Below, in pieces: positions 7,999 to 16,391 of a stretch of DNA of 50,316 nucleotides. Position 1 is the stretch's first letter; every line of letters begins with the position of its first letter. The notes below the pieces were generated by a model. That model ran no database searches. It was not told the origin of the DNA and saw only the letters and a program-made list of their open reading frames with translations. This DNA is from a virus: the IMG/VR virus record IMGVR_UViG_3300028571_000039, positions 1 through 50,316 of that record. The stretch is one strand, 5' to 3'. The position numbers and the translations under genes are program-made.

Positions 7999-9123
7999 AT
8001 GCCTAATGAAAATCAGGAGCAATCCGAAATTCAGCCGGTCGAAGTAACGACGGCGGACGGAACCATTGACCCAGCCGCTTCGGCTGATCCGGTGGCACCC
8101 GCGTCCGATGTAACACAGACGACCCCACCACCGATTGAACCGGCGGCTTCATTGCCACGGGGCAAGGTGGCGGATGTGGATGATTACAATACTCGACTCG
8201 CCAAGGCACTTGCCCCGGCGGATCCCGCGACTGAGCAACCGGCAGGGGAAATCCCGCCCGCTGTTGAGCCATTGGACCCCGATGCGCCGGCCTCACCGGT
8301 CGCTTCGATTGATGGGCGTGCGCCCGTCATCGAACCGTCAAAAAAGGAATTTCGCCCGCGACTGTCGGGCCTTGATGCCCGGACGCAGGAAGCAATCCTT
8401 CTTGTCAAGGACCTCAAGGACCAAGGGCAGGACATCACCCTTTCTGAGGGTGAGCGCCGGATCGCACTCAAATATGGGGAACCGGCGCAATCCGTCGCCC
8501 CGGAAGTTGTGCCGCCCGCCGCAGCCCTGCCTACCTCGGAGGGCATTGAGGCCCAAATCCGGGGACTCAAGGCGGACCGCAAGGCTGCTTCCTCGAACAT
8601 TGACACTGAAAAGATGGATGAGATTACGAATCAAATCGAGGATCTTACCATCCAACTTTTCGATGCCCGTGCAAACGAGAAAGAAGCCAACAACCGGGCC
8701 GAAAGCGACTTTTCCCTTGCCGTAGAGGACTCCCGCGCCCGAACCGTTCAAGTTTACCCGGTCGCTGCGGATCAATCCCACCCGATCACGGCGGAAGCCG
8801 CCCGGATCTGGAAAGACCTCGAAGCGCAAGCGAATCCTCTCATTTTTGACCAGAACGCCCCTTTCAAGGTGTTCCAAATGGCAGCCAACAACCTCGGCAT
8901 TGCGCCGGGATCCGTTGCCTCGGCCCCGAAATCATCCACATCCGCCACCCCAAAGCCACAAGCCGTCATCCAGTCGGCGGTGCGTCGTCCAAACCCTGTG
9001 CCCGTCGCCTCTGGTGCCGAGCACACAACGAACGGACCGACTGCACCTGTGATCTTTGGGAAATCCCGCTCGCCGCACGAATACAACCTCAAGCTGAAAG
9101 CTGCGGGTTTATCCGGCGTTTGA
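7999..9123 (+). CDS. Probable capsid scaffolding protein, 374 aa
   Basis: Scaffolding proteins guide coat assembly inside the procapsid and are usually soluble, helical and low in complexity. This one lies directly before the coat gene, has a Pro/Ala/Asp-rich N-terminal third (residues 1-115), a helical middle with heptad-like content (EAQIRGLKADRKAASSN, DEITNQIEDLTIQLFDARAN; about 185-235) and a basic C-terminus (SPHEYNLKLKAAGL) of the kind that docks on coat protein. A protease domain is not seen. Assignment rests on place and composition. Confidence 0.6.
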   Translation: MPNENQEQSEIQPVEVTTADGTIDPAASADPVAPASDVTQTTPPPIEPAASLPRGKVADVDDYNTRLAKALAPADPATEQPAGEIPPAVEPLDPDAPASPVASIDGRAPVIEPSKKEFRPRLSGLDARTQEAILLVKDLKDQGQDITLSEGERRIALKYGEPAQSVAPEVVPPAAALPTSEGIEAQIRGLKADRKAASSNIDTEKMDEITNQIEDLTIQLFDARANEKEANNRAESDFSLAVEDSRARTVQVYPVAADQSHPITAEAARIWKDLEAQANPLIFDQNAPFKVFQMAANNLGIAPGSVASAPKSSTSATPKPQAVIQSAVRRPNPVPVASGAEHTTNGPTAPVIFGKSRSPHEYNLKLKAAGLSGV

Positions 9124-9128
9124 GTTCT

Positions 9129-9146
9129 CCCCGCTTTGTCGGGGGG
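9129..9146 (+). terminator. Short hairpin between scaffold and coat genes
   Basis: CCCCG, six bases, CGGGG lies just after the scaffold stop. With no T-run it is more likely an mRNA-processing or attenuation hairpin that raises coat over scaffold output than a full stop. Confidence 0.35.
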
Positions 9147-9197
9147 TGAAGTCATCACCAGTTGCCCTGTCGGTCCTCAACCAAAGGACCAAACATT

Positions 9198-10694
9198 ATG
9201 GCATACGAACTCGCAAGCCCGATTACGGGCACAATCTTAGCTGCCATGGCACCCGATGCCGTGCGTCAGCTTTGGCAGGATGGCATTGATACATTTGAGG
9301 AAAGCTCGGACTTCTTTGCCGAAATGGAAGGCGGACCGGACTCTCTCATTTGGGAGAAGACCGATCTGAGCAAAGGACGCGGACAGAAGATCGTCTTCAC
9401 GGTCGGATCCGGTTTCTACGACGAGCCCCACATCGGGGAAGCCGTCTTCGAGACCCAAGACGACTATGAGGAGTTCCTGATGGCCACGCATGAACTGTTT
9501 GTTGACTGGGTGCGCCACGGCGTGAAGGTCAGCGAGCGTTCGGAAGAGGTCATGGGAATGCGCGGCGAAATCGAGTCCGGATTCAACACCCAACAGGGTG
9601 CTTGGGCGGGCCGGTTGAAGACCGAGCAACTCTTCATGATGTTCCGGGAGCAGCTTCCTGCGGAAAACGTCGTCTATGCCGGTGGCAAAACCATCGCGAC
9701 ATTGACCTCGGCGGACACTCTGGACTGGGATGAGATTATCTCCCTCGGCGTTCAGATGAAGGGCAAAGGCGGGCAGGCAGCGACGGTTGGTTCGTTGAAG
9801 AACGGGCAGCCGGTCCAGCGCAACACGGTCATCGCGACCACGGATGCGTTGTTCAGCCTCGACTTGGACACGAACTACAAGCAAGTGCTTCGTGAAACCA
9901 AAGTCGAAGCGTTCGCCAACCTCCTGTTCCAAGGCGGCTACGCGGCACCCAAGGGCCATATCATCGCGGAATACACCCCGATTGACCATGATGGCGAGGG
10001 CGCTATCGGTTCACCGCTGAACCCGCAGGCCCGCCTCGGCGTGGCTATCGCGGCAGGAACGGCAGCCTTCGCCGTTCAAGGCGGCGGCAACGCAACCTCG
10101 GCAGCCAAAACCAAGAAGAAATACTTCAAGTATTTCGGCAACTACGCCTACAACTTCATCGGGAATACCGTTGCGAGTGCTGGCGGAACAACCGCCTTGG
10201 TGCAGGATGCTGAAACGCACTACTGCCTCGTCATCAATCCTCCGAACGCGGAAGTTGATCCGAACAAAATCGGCATGTATGCCTACACCACGGGCAACAA
10301 CGGCAACCAAATCACCATCACTTCGCGCCTCGGCTCGACTGGTGGCGGAGTCCGCAACCCGGTCGTCGGGACGGTCGCTTGGAATACCGGCGTGTGGGCG
10401 GGCAAGCATACCGACGTGCATCCGATTGGGGCGCTTGTGATCCCCTGCGGAGCCAACGGGCAGGCATTCGGTGATACCCTCATGCTCGGCAAGCGTTCCG
10501 CTTACCGTGGCTACGGGAAACACCGCAACAAACGCGCACAGGACGAGAAAGAAGGAGGGTTCTTGATGGAACGCTACATCCTCTCGGTCTTCGGTCAGGC
10601 CCTCCGCAAGGATCGCCTCGGTCGCGTGCCCGCTGCGATGCGCCTGCGCCACGCAATCAACTACGCTGGTCTGCCCCTGCCGACCATCGTGTAA
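9198..10694 (+). CDS. Major capsid (coat) protein, 498 aa
   Basis: ATG 9198 is chosen (MAYELASPITGTIL) because AAGGA lies at the right spacing; an upstream in-frame ATG lacks one. Length, abundance-type codon choice and place after the scaffold fit a coat protein of the N4-gp56/DUF4043 kind, which have an HK97-like fold. Supporting stretches are RQLWQDGIDTFEESSDFFAE, WVRHGVKVSERSEEV and the C-terminal MERYILSVFGQALRKDR. A Gly/Ala/Lys-rich loop (GGGNATSAAKTKKKYFKY, about residues 300-318) may be a surface insertion. Family membership is judged by eye. Confidence 0.75.
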   Translation: MAYELASPITGTILAAMAPDAVRQLWQDGIDTFEESSDFFAEMEGGPDSLIWEKTDLSKGRGQKIVFTVGSGFYDEPHIGEAVFETQDDYEEFLMATHELFVDWVRHGVKVSERSEEVMGMRGEIESGFNTQQGAWAGRLKTEQLFMMFREQLPAENVVYAGGKTIATLTSADTLDWDEIISLGVQMKGKGGQAATVGSLKNGQPVQRNTVIATTDALFSLDLDTNYKQVLRETKVEAFANLLFQGGYAAPKGHIIAEYTPIDHDGEGAIGSPLNPQARLGVAIAAGTAAFAVQGGGNATSAAKTKKKYFKYFGNYAYNFIGNTVASAGGTTALVQDAETHYCLVINPPNAEVDPNKIGMYAYTTGNNGNQITITSRLGSTGGGVRNPVVGTVAWNTGVWAGKHTDVHPIGALVIPCGANGQAFGDTLMLGKRSAYRGYGKHRNKRAQDEKEGGFLMERYILSVFGQALRKDRLGRVPAAMRLRHAINYAGLPLPTIV

Positions 10695-10712
10695 CCAACT
10701 TGGGGACGAGAA

Positions 10713-10747
10713 CCTGTCCCGGTGCGATAACATCAAGCCGGGGCAGG
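10713..10747 (+). terminator. Ten-base-pair hairpin after the coat gene
   Basis: CCTGTCCCGG (10713-10722) pairs with CCGGGGCAGG (10738-10747) with one G-T wobble. It follows the coat stop by about 18 bases and is followed by a pyrimidine-rich stretch. It could be a partial terminator that lowers expression of the connector genes behind it. Confidence 0.45.
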
Positions 10748-10776
10748 ATTCTCCCTCCAATTACTTTTTCTTCCAA

Positions 10777-11070
10777 ATGACAAAATATCTCGTCGCCCTC
10801 AATTTGCAGTCCCGATACAGCCGCCCCCCCATCGGCAACTTTGCGTATTCGGACACCCACCAGCGCCATGTCTGGAAAGGCAAGGAAATCTCCGACATTG
10901 CGGACCTTGCTGAAATCGTCAATGAAGCTCTCGCCTTCGTCCGCCAAATGGATCAGGTGGATCTGGTCGTCGGGGTCTATCCCGTCGCCTCATCCCCGGA
11001 CATTGAACCGTCCGCCAATTTTGAAGCCCAACCCGTCTCCCGCATCAAGCGCCGTCTCGTGCCCGCCTAA
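10777..11070 (+). CDS. Hypothetical virion-region protein, 97 aa
   Basis: MTKYLVALNLQSRYSRPPIG, then a helix SDIADLAEIVNEALAFVRQM and a beta-rich C-terminus. It follows the coat hairpin with no Shine-Dalgarno and is 6 bases from the next gene. Its place suits a head decoration or head-completion protein. No family was recognised. Confidence 0.6.
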   Translation: MTKYLVALNLQSRYSRPPIGNFAYSDTHQRHVWKGKEISDIADLAEIVNEALAFVRQMDQVDLVVGVYPVASSPDIEPSANFEAQPVSRIKRRLVPA

Positions 11071-11076
11071 TCCGCC

Positions 11077-11502
11077 ATGCCCGCCCGCATCCTACAATCC
11101 GATGTCAGAACCTTTGTGAAGGATACACTTCTCAATATCCGACTCGGCCTTGAAGATGCCATTGCGCAAGGGCTCATTGTCGAACTCCCTGAGAAAGTTG
11201 ATTTCCAACTGGAAATAGTCTCGAACGATCAAAGCATGATCTTGGTGACATCGCACAGTGAGATTGAGCCCGCAAAGTCGGAAACCACTTCGGAAGGTGC
11301 CTCCACCGACACTTCCACCCGCGCGGAATCGGTTGATACTACCGCGGAAGCCGCCGCCACCGATACAACTACGGAAGGGGCTGCCACCGATACCGAAACA
11401 GATTCCCGCACGGCAACGCAAGGCACCGTGGATGGCGGCGGAGATTCGACCACCCTCACAAAGTCATACGACGAGTTCACTTATACGGAGTCGGGGGCAT
11501 AA
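11077..11502 (+). CDS. Hypothetical protein with acidic Ser/Thr repeat tail, 141 aa
   Basis: Residues 1-62 form a folded-looking unit (DVRTFVKDTLLNIRLGLEDA, PEKVDFQLEIVSNDQSMI), a helix followed by a strand pattern somewhat like trypco2-type small domains, which I cannot confirm. Residues 63-125 are a Thr/Ser/Glu/Asp/Ala repeat (STDTSTR, AAATDTTTEGAATDT). Such flexible acidic tails suggest a secreted or particle-surface segment. The next gene starts 3 bases later and is also repeat-rich. Confidence 0.58.
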   Translation: MPARILQSDVRTFVKDTLLNIRLGLEDAIAQGLIVELPEKVDFQLEIVSNDQSMILVTSHSEIEPAKSETTSEGASTDTSTRAESVDTTAEAAATDTTTEGAATDTETDSRTATQGTVDGGGDSTTLTKSYDEFTYTESGA

Positions 11503-11505
11503 ATT

Positions 11506-11844
11506 ATGGCTACTACTTGGCTTCCAGTCACCGATCAATCTTCCTCGACAAAGGGAAGCTCGTCCACGGTCTCAACGACGGATTCCAACTCCCGGACCAC
11601 CAACAAAGGCGCGAAAGTCACGACCGATGCAAAGGCAGCGAGGCTCACCACCCAAAACAAAGGCGCGGAAGTCACGACAAACGCACGCGGGGCCAAGGTC
11701 ACAACCCGCGCGGAGACGGGATTCACCAAGACCGGATCCACTACCGTCACGGAAGACGCGGGCGGGGTGGTATCTTTCTCAATTCCAATCCGGGGCGGGC
11801 TCGGAGTAACCGGAGCGGCAGTTGTCTGCCCTGTAACGCCATGA
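11506..11844 (+). CDS. Hypothetical Thr/Ala/Lys repeat protein, 112 aa
   Basis: The middle is built from short imperfect repeats: NKGAKVTTDAKAARLTT, NKGAEVTTNARGAKVTT, which read like stacked beta-strand units of a fibre or adhesive protein. The C-terminus (GVVSFSIPIRGGLGVTGAA) is hydrophobic and beta-prone. Its TGA overlaps the ATG of the connector gene. Function unknown; a thin fibre or decoration protein is a guess. Confidence 0.55.
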   Translation: MATTWLPVTDQSSSTKGSSSTVSTTDSNSRTTNKGAKVTTDAKAARLTTQNKGAEVTTNARGAKVTTRAETGFTKTGSTTVTEDAGGVVSFSIPIRGGLGVTGAAVVCPVTP

Positions 11845-12896
11845 TGACGGTCCGCGAACTCTTCAATGATGGAATGGCCTTGCTGGGGATACAAAACCCG
11901 GACGTTTCTCCACAATCCGCGCGGGATCACGTCTTGCAGGACATTACTGCCGCGCTGCAACTCATGCAGTTGGCTGGGGAGGATTTCTATTGCCGGGCGG
12001 AGGAGACGGTTTCCCTCGCCATTGGCACCGGATATTACGATTTACCTTCATCTGTCCAAACGGTTCTTGAACCGGCCCGCCTGTCGGGCGGCAAGTCGCT
12101 TATCGGGCTTGGATCCAGAACCCAGCTTGACGATTTCGGACCGCTTTTCCTCGGTTCAAATGATGCCGTTGCCAATGGATCCCCGCTCGCGTTCTTCGTT
12201 GAGGCGCTGAAAGCCGATGCCCTCACGGCAGCGGTAGCAACCGGGAATATGGTTGTCACGGGTGCCGGGACTACGGCAGTCAACGGGATTTACATTCCTA
12301 ATGGCACTTACCTTTCAAGGCCAAGGTGGAAACTTACCGGGGCCGTTACTGGCACAAATCTGAACGCGATTTATTGGATGGGCAGCTATTGGCAAATCTC
12401 AAACTCATCAAATTATTTGTATCAGAGTGCCAGTGATGTCGCCTCCCCGGAACTGGCTTCGGGCTGGGCTGCGGCATTCCCCGGCGTTACTCCGGTCCCG
12501 GCAATAAATGCGGAGGAAACGGCCCCGGCTGTGCAAACGGATAGCGTCAAGCTCCGCCTGCATGTCATCCCCAAACCTTCCGCTACTGACACCCTCACTC
12601 TGAACGTGGTGAATGAGCCCCCGGTTTATGCCGCTGCGGACCTCTGCGGAACATCCCCGGTTCCGCCGGTTCCGCACAAATATCATGAGAGCATCCTTCT
12701 GCCTCTGGTCCGGAAGAACGTCACTCTTTGCGATCTGTTTGTCCGCCACTCCGCCAAGCTGCCATTGATCGAGGCGGACTACCAGCGGGCGCTTACTCTC
12801 CTCGGCCTTGCGGATCCCCGCAAACCAAAGCCTCCGGGCTCAAGCGTTGACCAGCTTCGCCCCTCCGCCCCGGCACAAGGAGGGCAACAGCAATGA
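11841..12896 (+). CDS. Probable head-tail adaptor protein with inserted beta domain, 351 aa
   Basis: The outer parts (MMTVRELFNDGMALLGIQ, ITAALQLMQLAGEDFY, and HKYHESILLPLVRKNVTLCD) look like the DUF6682-type adaptor that binds below podoviral portals. Residues about 133-225 are an insertion with VVTGAGTTAVNGIYIPNGTY ... YWMGSYWQIS ... LYQSASDVASPELASGW, a small beta module that recurs in many phage appendage proteins. Start ATG 11841 gives an ATGA overlap with the preceding gene; an upstream in-frame ATG at 11517 would put Arg/His-rich shadow sequence in front. The adaptor role is inferred from place and pattern. Confidence 0.6.
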   Translation: MMTVRELFNDGMALLGIQNPDVSPQSARDHVLQDITAALQLMQLAGEDFYCRAEETVSLAIGTGYYDLPSSVQTVLEPARLSGGKSLIGLGSRTQLDDFGPLFLGSNDAVANGSPLAFFVEALKADALTAAVATGNMVVTGAGTTAVNGIYIPNGTYLSRPRWKLTGAVTGTNLNAIYWMGSYWQISNSSNYLYQSASDVASPELASGWAAAFPGVTPVPAINAEETAPAVQTDSVKLRLHVIPKPSATDTLTLNVVNEPPVYAAADLCGTSPVPPVPHKYHESILLPLVRKNVTLCDLFVRHSAKLPLIEADYQRALTLLGLADPRKPKPPGSSVDQLRPSAPAQGGQQQ

Positions 12897-13777
12897 CAAC
12901 CCAGCAACTTTCCCGCATGCTCGCCCGCAACCTTGCCGTTGACGATCCTGCCAACCTCTCCGGGGATGCCGCCCTTGATGTCTTGCAGGCAATCAATGCC
13001 GGGCTCGTGTGGTTCTACGCGGAGGCACCGGCAATCCTCAAGCGAACAACCCTTTCCCTCGTCTTCAAGGCCCCGGCGGCAGTCAACCTTACGGCCTCCG
13101 CGCAATACTCAACAATCCTCTCCGGAACTCCATTTCTTGAATCTTGGCAGGGGTGCGGGGTCCGCGTGGATGGGATCAACCCGGACAATGAGATTGCCGG
13201 GGTTTCCTCCCTGCTTGATGCGTGGCTGCCCTCCACGCTGACCGCTGCCGCGACCGTCCTTTTTGATGCTGCCGTGATCGCCGCCACCATCGAGCGGATC
13301 ACGAGTGATGTCCGGTCCTACACCGGGAACATTTACACCCCCACCATTTTGAAACTCGACACGTCCGGGCTCATCGACCGGCGGCGGGAATTGCGGATCT
13401 TGGATCCGGGGCATCCCTCTTTTTATCGCTTCGAGCCCCTTTCCATCGCCGCCGGGGGAGCAACAACCGGCCTGCTCCGCATCTACCCGGCCCCGGTCGT
13501 TGATATTACGGTCCGGTTCGAGGCGGAGATTTCCGGCGCGGTCGTCACCTTCGCGCAACTCTCGCAGGGCGCGACGGTCCCGATCACCGATGGCAATTCC
13601 TCGCTTCTGATTCCTTTGTGCGAATCGTTCCTCTCCTACTCGCCCTTGTGGGCGAATGATCGCACCCGGCAGGATGCCCGCGCGAACGCTTTGCAAATCG
13701 TGGAAACTCGCATCAAGAAACTTCCGCAATCCGTCGTGTGCCCGGACAATACCGTTGGCACCCCGAAAGGTTTCTGA
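12893..13777 (+). CDS. Neck or tail-tube-type structural protein, 294 aa
   Basis: N-terminal helix-rich part (QQLSRMLARNLAVDDPANLS, DVLQAINAGLVWFYAEAPAI) and beta-rich body with LRILDPGHPSFYRFEPL and LLRIYPAPVVDITVRFEAEI, a pattern common in podoviral tail-tube or neck proteins downstream of adaptors. ATGA overlap with the adaptor. The last gene of the neck block before a short gap. No catalytic motif. Confidence 0.58.
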   Translation: MTTQQLSRMLARNLAVDDPANLSGDAALDVLQAINAGLVWFYAEAPAILKRTTLSLVFKAPAAVNLTASAQYSTILSGTPFLESWQGCGVRVDGINPDNEIAGVSSLLDAWLPSTLTAAATVLFDAAVIAATIERITSDVRSYTGNIYTPTILKLDTSGLIDRRRELRILDPGHPSFYRFEPLSIAAGGATTGLLRIYPAPVVDITVRFEAEISGAVVTFAQLSQGATVPITDGNSSLLIPLCESFLSYSPLWANDRTRQDARANALQIVETRIKKLPQSVVCPDNTVGTPKGF

Positions 13778-13805
13778 CAGCTAACCGCCGTTTATTACTG
13801 ACAAT

Positions 13806-13847
13806 ATGAAAAAAACAAATCACGCTGCCGCTTGGAGGACACAATGA
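13806..13847 (+). CDS. Possible 13-residue leader peptide MKKTNHAAAWRTQ
   Basis: A tiny frame between the neck gene and the next structural gene. Its stop TGA overlaps the following ATG, and the GGAGG ribosome site of that gene lies inside it. It might couple translation; it may equally be chance. Confidence 0.25.
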   Translation: MKKTNHAAAWRTQ

Positions 13848-14107
13848 GAACATCCATCACCGTAACCACTTCGCCAACCGTTGTCGCACCTGGTGATATT
13901 GACCGGGATTGGATGGTGATTGATAACCCGTCCGATGCCTCTGTGTTCCTCGACCTTTCCGGGGAATCATCCTCGCCCCTCACCCCCGCAAAAGGAATCA
14001 CTCTCGCCGCCGGGGAAAAGGTCGCTTTCGAGGGGGTCCGGGCTCGCCTTCAAGTCATCGCAGTAACCGCAACCGGAAGCAAAACGGTCGTTGTGCAGGG
14101 ATCATAA
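13844..14107 (+). CDS. Small beta-rich structural protein, 87 aa
   Basis: ATG 13844 has a good GGAGG 7-10 bases upstream, the clearest in this block. The protein is almost all beta (SITVTTSPTVVAPGDI, VAFEGVRARLQVIAVTATG), of a size and composition seen for head fibres, decoration proteins or small tail proteins next to appendage genes. It is 2 bases from the DGR-target-like gene, which it may anchor. Confidence 0.58.
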   Translation: MRTSITVTTSPTVVAPGDIDRDWMVIDNPSDASVFLDLSGESSSPLTPAKGITLAAGEKVAFEGVRARLQVIAVTATGSKTVVVQGS

Positions 14108-14109
14108 GC

Positions 14110-15438
14110 ATGAACACATCTGGACTATCTTTTTACAAAACTGCTGGCGGCGGCTCCATCACCGCCGCCGACATCACTGATGCCAGTGCATCAGGGCGCG
14201 GCTTAATCACGGCGGTTTCGCTGGCTGATAATCTGTTCGTGAAGACGAATCCAGATGCGGTGGCGTGGGCGAAGGTGGGGGCGTTTTCGGTAAGCACGGG
14301 GCAGTCGCTCTTTATCGGGGTGCAGGGGGTGTTGCTGACGGTTCCGGGTGCCACTGCGGTTGTGATGCCGGGGAGCCCGGCGGCGGGGACGGATTACGCG
14401 ATTTGGGCTCGGGTGGATGGAGTGCTTGAGGCTACGGCGAACCACTCGACTCCTCCTGCGGTGGGTGCTCGCCTGGTTGGCGGGTTTCATTACGCTCCGG
14501 GCGGGAACGCGGCGGCTCAGGCGGGGGGAGATACCACGCCTGCGATCAATGCCTATTCGATGTGGGATCTGAAGTTCCGCCCAGCGTGCTCGAATCCTCG
14601 TGGCATGACGCTGGTCGCGGGCGGGTTCTGGTGCGACATCTACATGGCCGGCACGGGCTGCGACCTAAACGGCACGTCTGCCCATGGCGTAACAAACGCG
14701 GATGGGTCGAGCGCACCGAAGATTCCGGCTGCGTTTGGCGGGAACGGCAGCACAACGTACGGCAACCTGACGTGGTTTTCGGCGGCTGAGTTGGGCGCAG
14801 CCTACGGGAAACGACTAATGTTCATGGATGAGTTTCAGGCAGCCGCTTATGGAGTGACGGAACAAACATCGCGAGGAACGGACCCAGTAACGACTGGTCT
14901 GGACGCAGCTCGCACGTCTCGGTGGGGAATCATGCAGGCGACAGGGAACCTCTATACGTGGTGCGTTGACTCTAGCTGGCGGCAGCAGAATGACTCACTG
15001 ACGTTCACCGGAAACACTACAAGCGGCAGCGCGGTGATCGCGGCGAGTTCGCATACTCGAATCATTCCCGGCATCTATGTGACAGGGACAGGCATCCCGG
15101 CGAATGCCTTCGTCGTTAGCGTGAATGCTGCTACGAGCGAGGTAACACTGTCGGCAAACGCGACAGCGACAAACACAGGCATCACAATCACATGCACGTC
15201 GTATCTGGCCGGTGACATCACAGGCAATGTGGGCGGATGGGCGTGGCGCGCGAGCACTGGAAGCCGTGGTAGTTTATACCTGAACAACTCTCAGGGCTTG
15301 GTCCGCGCACTCGCTGGCGGCGGCTGGAACGATGGCGGTAGCGCCGGTTCGCGCGCGTCCAGCTGGAGCAACTGGCCGTGGGTCTCGAGCGTCAGCATCG
15401 GCGCGCGGTTTCGCAGTGACCACATGAGGCTTGTATGA
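14110..15438 (+). CDS. Receptor-binding-type protein with C-type-lectin/FGE-like fold, DGR-target-like, 442 aa
   Basis: Residues 1-155 are a phage appendage-type beta domain. From about 175 the chain resembles the formylglycine-generating-enzyme-like lectin fold of diversity-generating-retroelement targets: RPACSNPRGMTLVAGGFWCD, YGKRLMFMDEFQAAAYG, MQATGNLYTWCVDSSWR, and the final ALAGGGWNDGGSAGSRASSW ... IGARFRSDHMRLV, which has the Gly/Trp/Ser/Asn-rich content of a variable region. Residues about 296-358 are a second beta module (VTGTGIPANAFVVSVNAATS) inserted within the fold. Codon use differs from the capsid genes. An Avd-like gene overlaps its stop. No reverse transcriptase is in the window. 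Confidence 0.78.
   Translation: MNTSGLSFYKTAGGGSITAADITDASASGRGLITAVSLADNLFVKTNPDAVAWAKVGAFSVSTGQSLFIGVQGVLLTVPGATAVVMPGSPAAGTDYAIWARVDGVLEATANHSTPPAVGARLVGGFHYAPGGNAAAQAGGDTTPAINAYSMWDLKFRPACSNPRGMTLVAGGFWCDIYMAGTGCDLNGTSAHGVTNADGSSAPKIPAAFGGNGSTTYGNLTWFSAAELGAAYGKRLMFMDEFQAAAYGVTEQTSRGTDPVTTGLDAARTSRWGIMQATGNLYTWCVDSSWRQQNDSLTFTGNTTSGSAVIAASSHTRIIPGIYVTGTGIPANAFVVSVNAATSEVTLSANATATNTGITITCTSYLAGDITGNVGGWAWRASTGSRGSLYLNNSQGLVRALAGGGWNDGGSAGSRASSWSNWPWVSSVSIGARFRSDHMRLV
15295..15435 (+). other. Candidate DGR variable region (3' end of the lectin-like gene)
   Basis: The last 47 codons encode the surface-loop segment with scattered Asn, Ser, Trp and Gly codons expected at mutagenised sites, ending in IGARF and the stop. 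In known DGRs the variable repeat lies exactly here. I could not find a matching template repeat in the window. Confidence 0.5.
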
Positions 15439-15914
15439 GTGAGCGGAAGCGAACGGACCATGAAACAATATACGACGATGAACACGAAAGCCGGACCGAC
15501 CCGCATCTATGCATGCGTGAACTGGCCATCGTCGAGAGGTATGAAGGATACCTCGACTACGTGTATCCTATTTTCATCGGGATCAGGCGCGCGCACTATA
15601 TCATGCGCGACAAGTGCCTGTCGGACGCCCTTGAGCAGGTGCGGCTATTTGATGAGGCCGGGAAAAGTCAGACGCTCACGAGACTCTACGCGGCGGATGC
15701 CGGAGTGCAAACGCAGCGGTTCAATTTGCGGTTCCTCGCGGACCCCAAGCGCAAGCTCATATCGAGGCACCAACTCGAAGTGGCGGCGATCCATCTGGCC
15801 GAAACCGGAAAGATGCTCGGCGCATGGACTCGGTGGAGCGCGTCTTGGCGAGGCCACGCCAAATGGGCGGACTCCGCAAATCTCATAACTCAACTCAACC
15901 TCTACACGATATGA
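15435..15914 (+). CDS. avd: Avd-like four-helix-bundle protein (DGR accessory), 159 aa
   Basis: Avd is a pentameric, basic four-helix protein that binds the DGR reverse transcriptase and template RNA. Here the helices are visible (MRELAIVERYEGYLDYVYP, AHYIMRDKCLSDALEQVRLF, LTRLYAADAGVQTQRFNLRF, HQLEVAAIHLAETGKMLGAW), and the last helix ends in G-K-M-L-G-A-W, close to the G-x-x-L-G-G-W of bAvd-like proteins. The start overlaps the target stop as ATGA, the usual order target-Avd. In a normal DGR the template and reverse transcriptase follow; here they do not. Confidence 0.65.
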   Translation: MSERKRTDHETIYDDEHESRTDPHLCMRELAIVERYEGYLDYVYPIFIGIRRAHYIMRDKCLSDALEQVRLFDEAGKSQTLTRLYAADAGVQTQRFNLRFLADPKRKLISRHQLEVAAIHLAETGKMLGAWTRWSASWRGHAKWADSANLITQLNLYTI

Positions 15915-16387
15915 TGACACCCAATACAAAATCAGACATTCTCGCCCTCCCGCCAGATGAACAAACCTCATGGATGCAGCGGTTGGCGGCGAGCATATTG
16001 GTTCGACTACCAGACGGAACGGTCGTGGAGGATGCGTCTACTATCGAGCGCTTTGGGTTTGATCGGGAGGATTTCACTGACCCGCTCCCGGAGCCACCGT
16101 TGATCGTTGCGCAGGAGCATAGCGCGGAGCAGGAGGCGACTGTTGTCGATACTCCGACTCCTATTGCACTAGGAGCGGCATGGGTGCGCTCCGCAGGTTA
16201 CGGCGCAGACGAAAAAGTGATCTGCCTGAACAAGCTTCTCAAGGTGAAGGATGCCAACGAGCTTGCGACTCACCCAAAACTCGTCGCCACCTACACATGG
16301 CTCGAAACCGTGCAGGCGATGGCCGTCGCAGGGCAGACAGCTTTTCCACCCGCTCCGCACACGTTCGAGGAAGTTGTTTCGGAGTAA
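15911..16387 (+). CDS. Hypothetical protein, 158 aa
   Basis: The start MMTPNTKSDILALPPDEQTSW overlaps the Avd-like stop. The middle is acidic (PLPEPPLIVAQEHSAEQEAT), the C-terminus helical (KLLKVKDANELATHPKLVAT, WLETVQAMAVAGQTAFPP). Proteins of this pattern often follow phage appendage genes as tail-fibre assembly or connector proteins, but I recognise no family. Codon use matches the DGR-like pair, so the three genes probably arrived together. Confidence 0.58.
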   Translation: MMTPNTKSDILALPPDEQTSWMQRLAASILVRLPDGTVVEDASTIERFGFDREDFTDPLPEPPLIVAQEHSAEQEATVVDTPTPIALGAAWVRSAGYGADEKVICLNKLLKVKDANELATHPKLVATYTWLETVQAMAVAGQTAFPPAPHTFEEVVSE

Positions 16388-16391
16388 CATT

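Noticed and set aside
11258-11809. Arg/Pro-rich 183-codon frame overlapping the repeat proteins
   Set aside because: Typical shadow of Thr/Ala repeats in the correct frames; no ribosome site.
13774-13808. CTGACA with a GCTAACCGC dyad upstream of the 87-aa gene
   Set aside because: No -10 at 16-18 bp; nearest AT-rich hexamers are at wrong distances.
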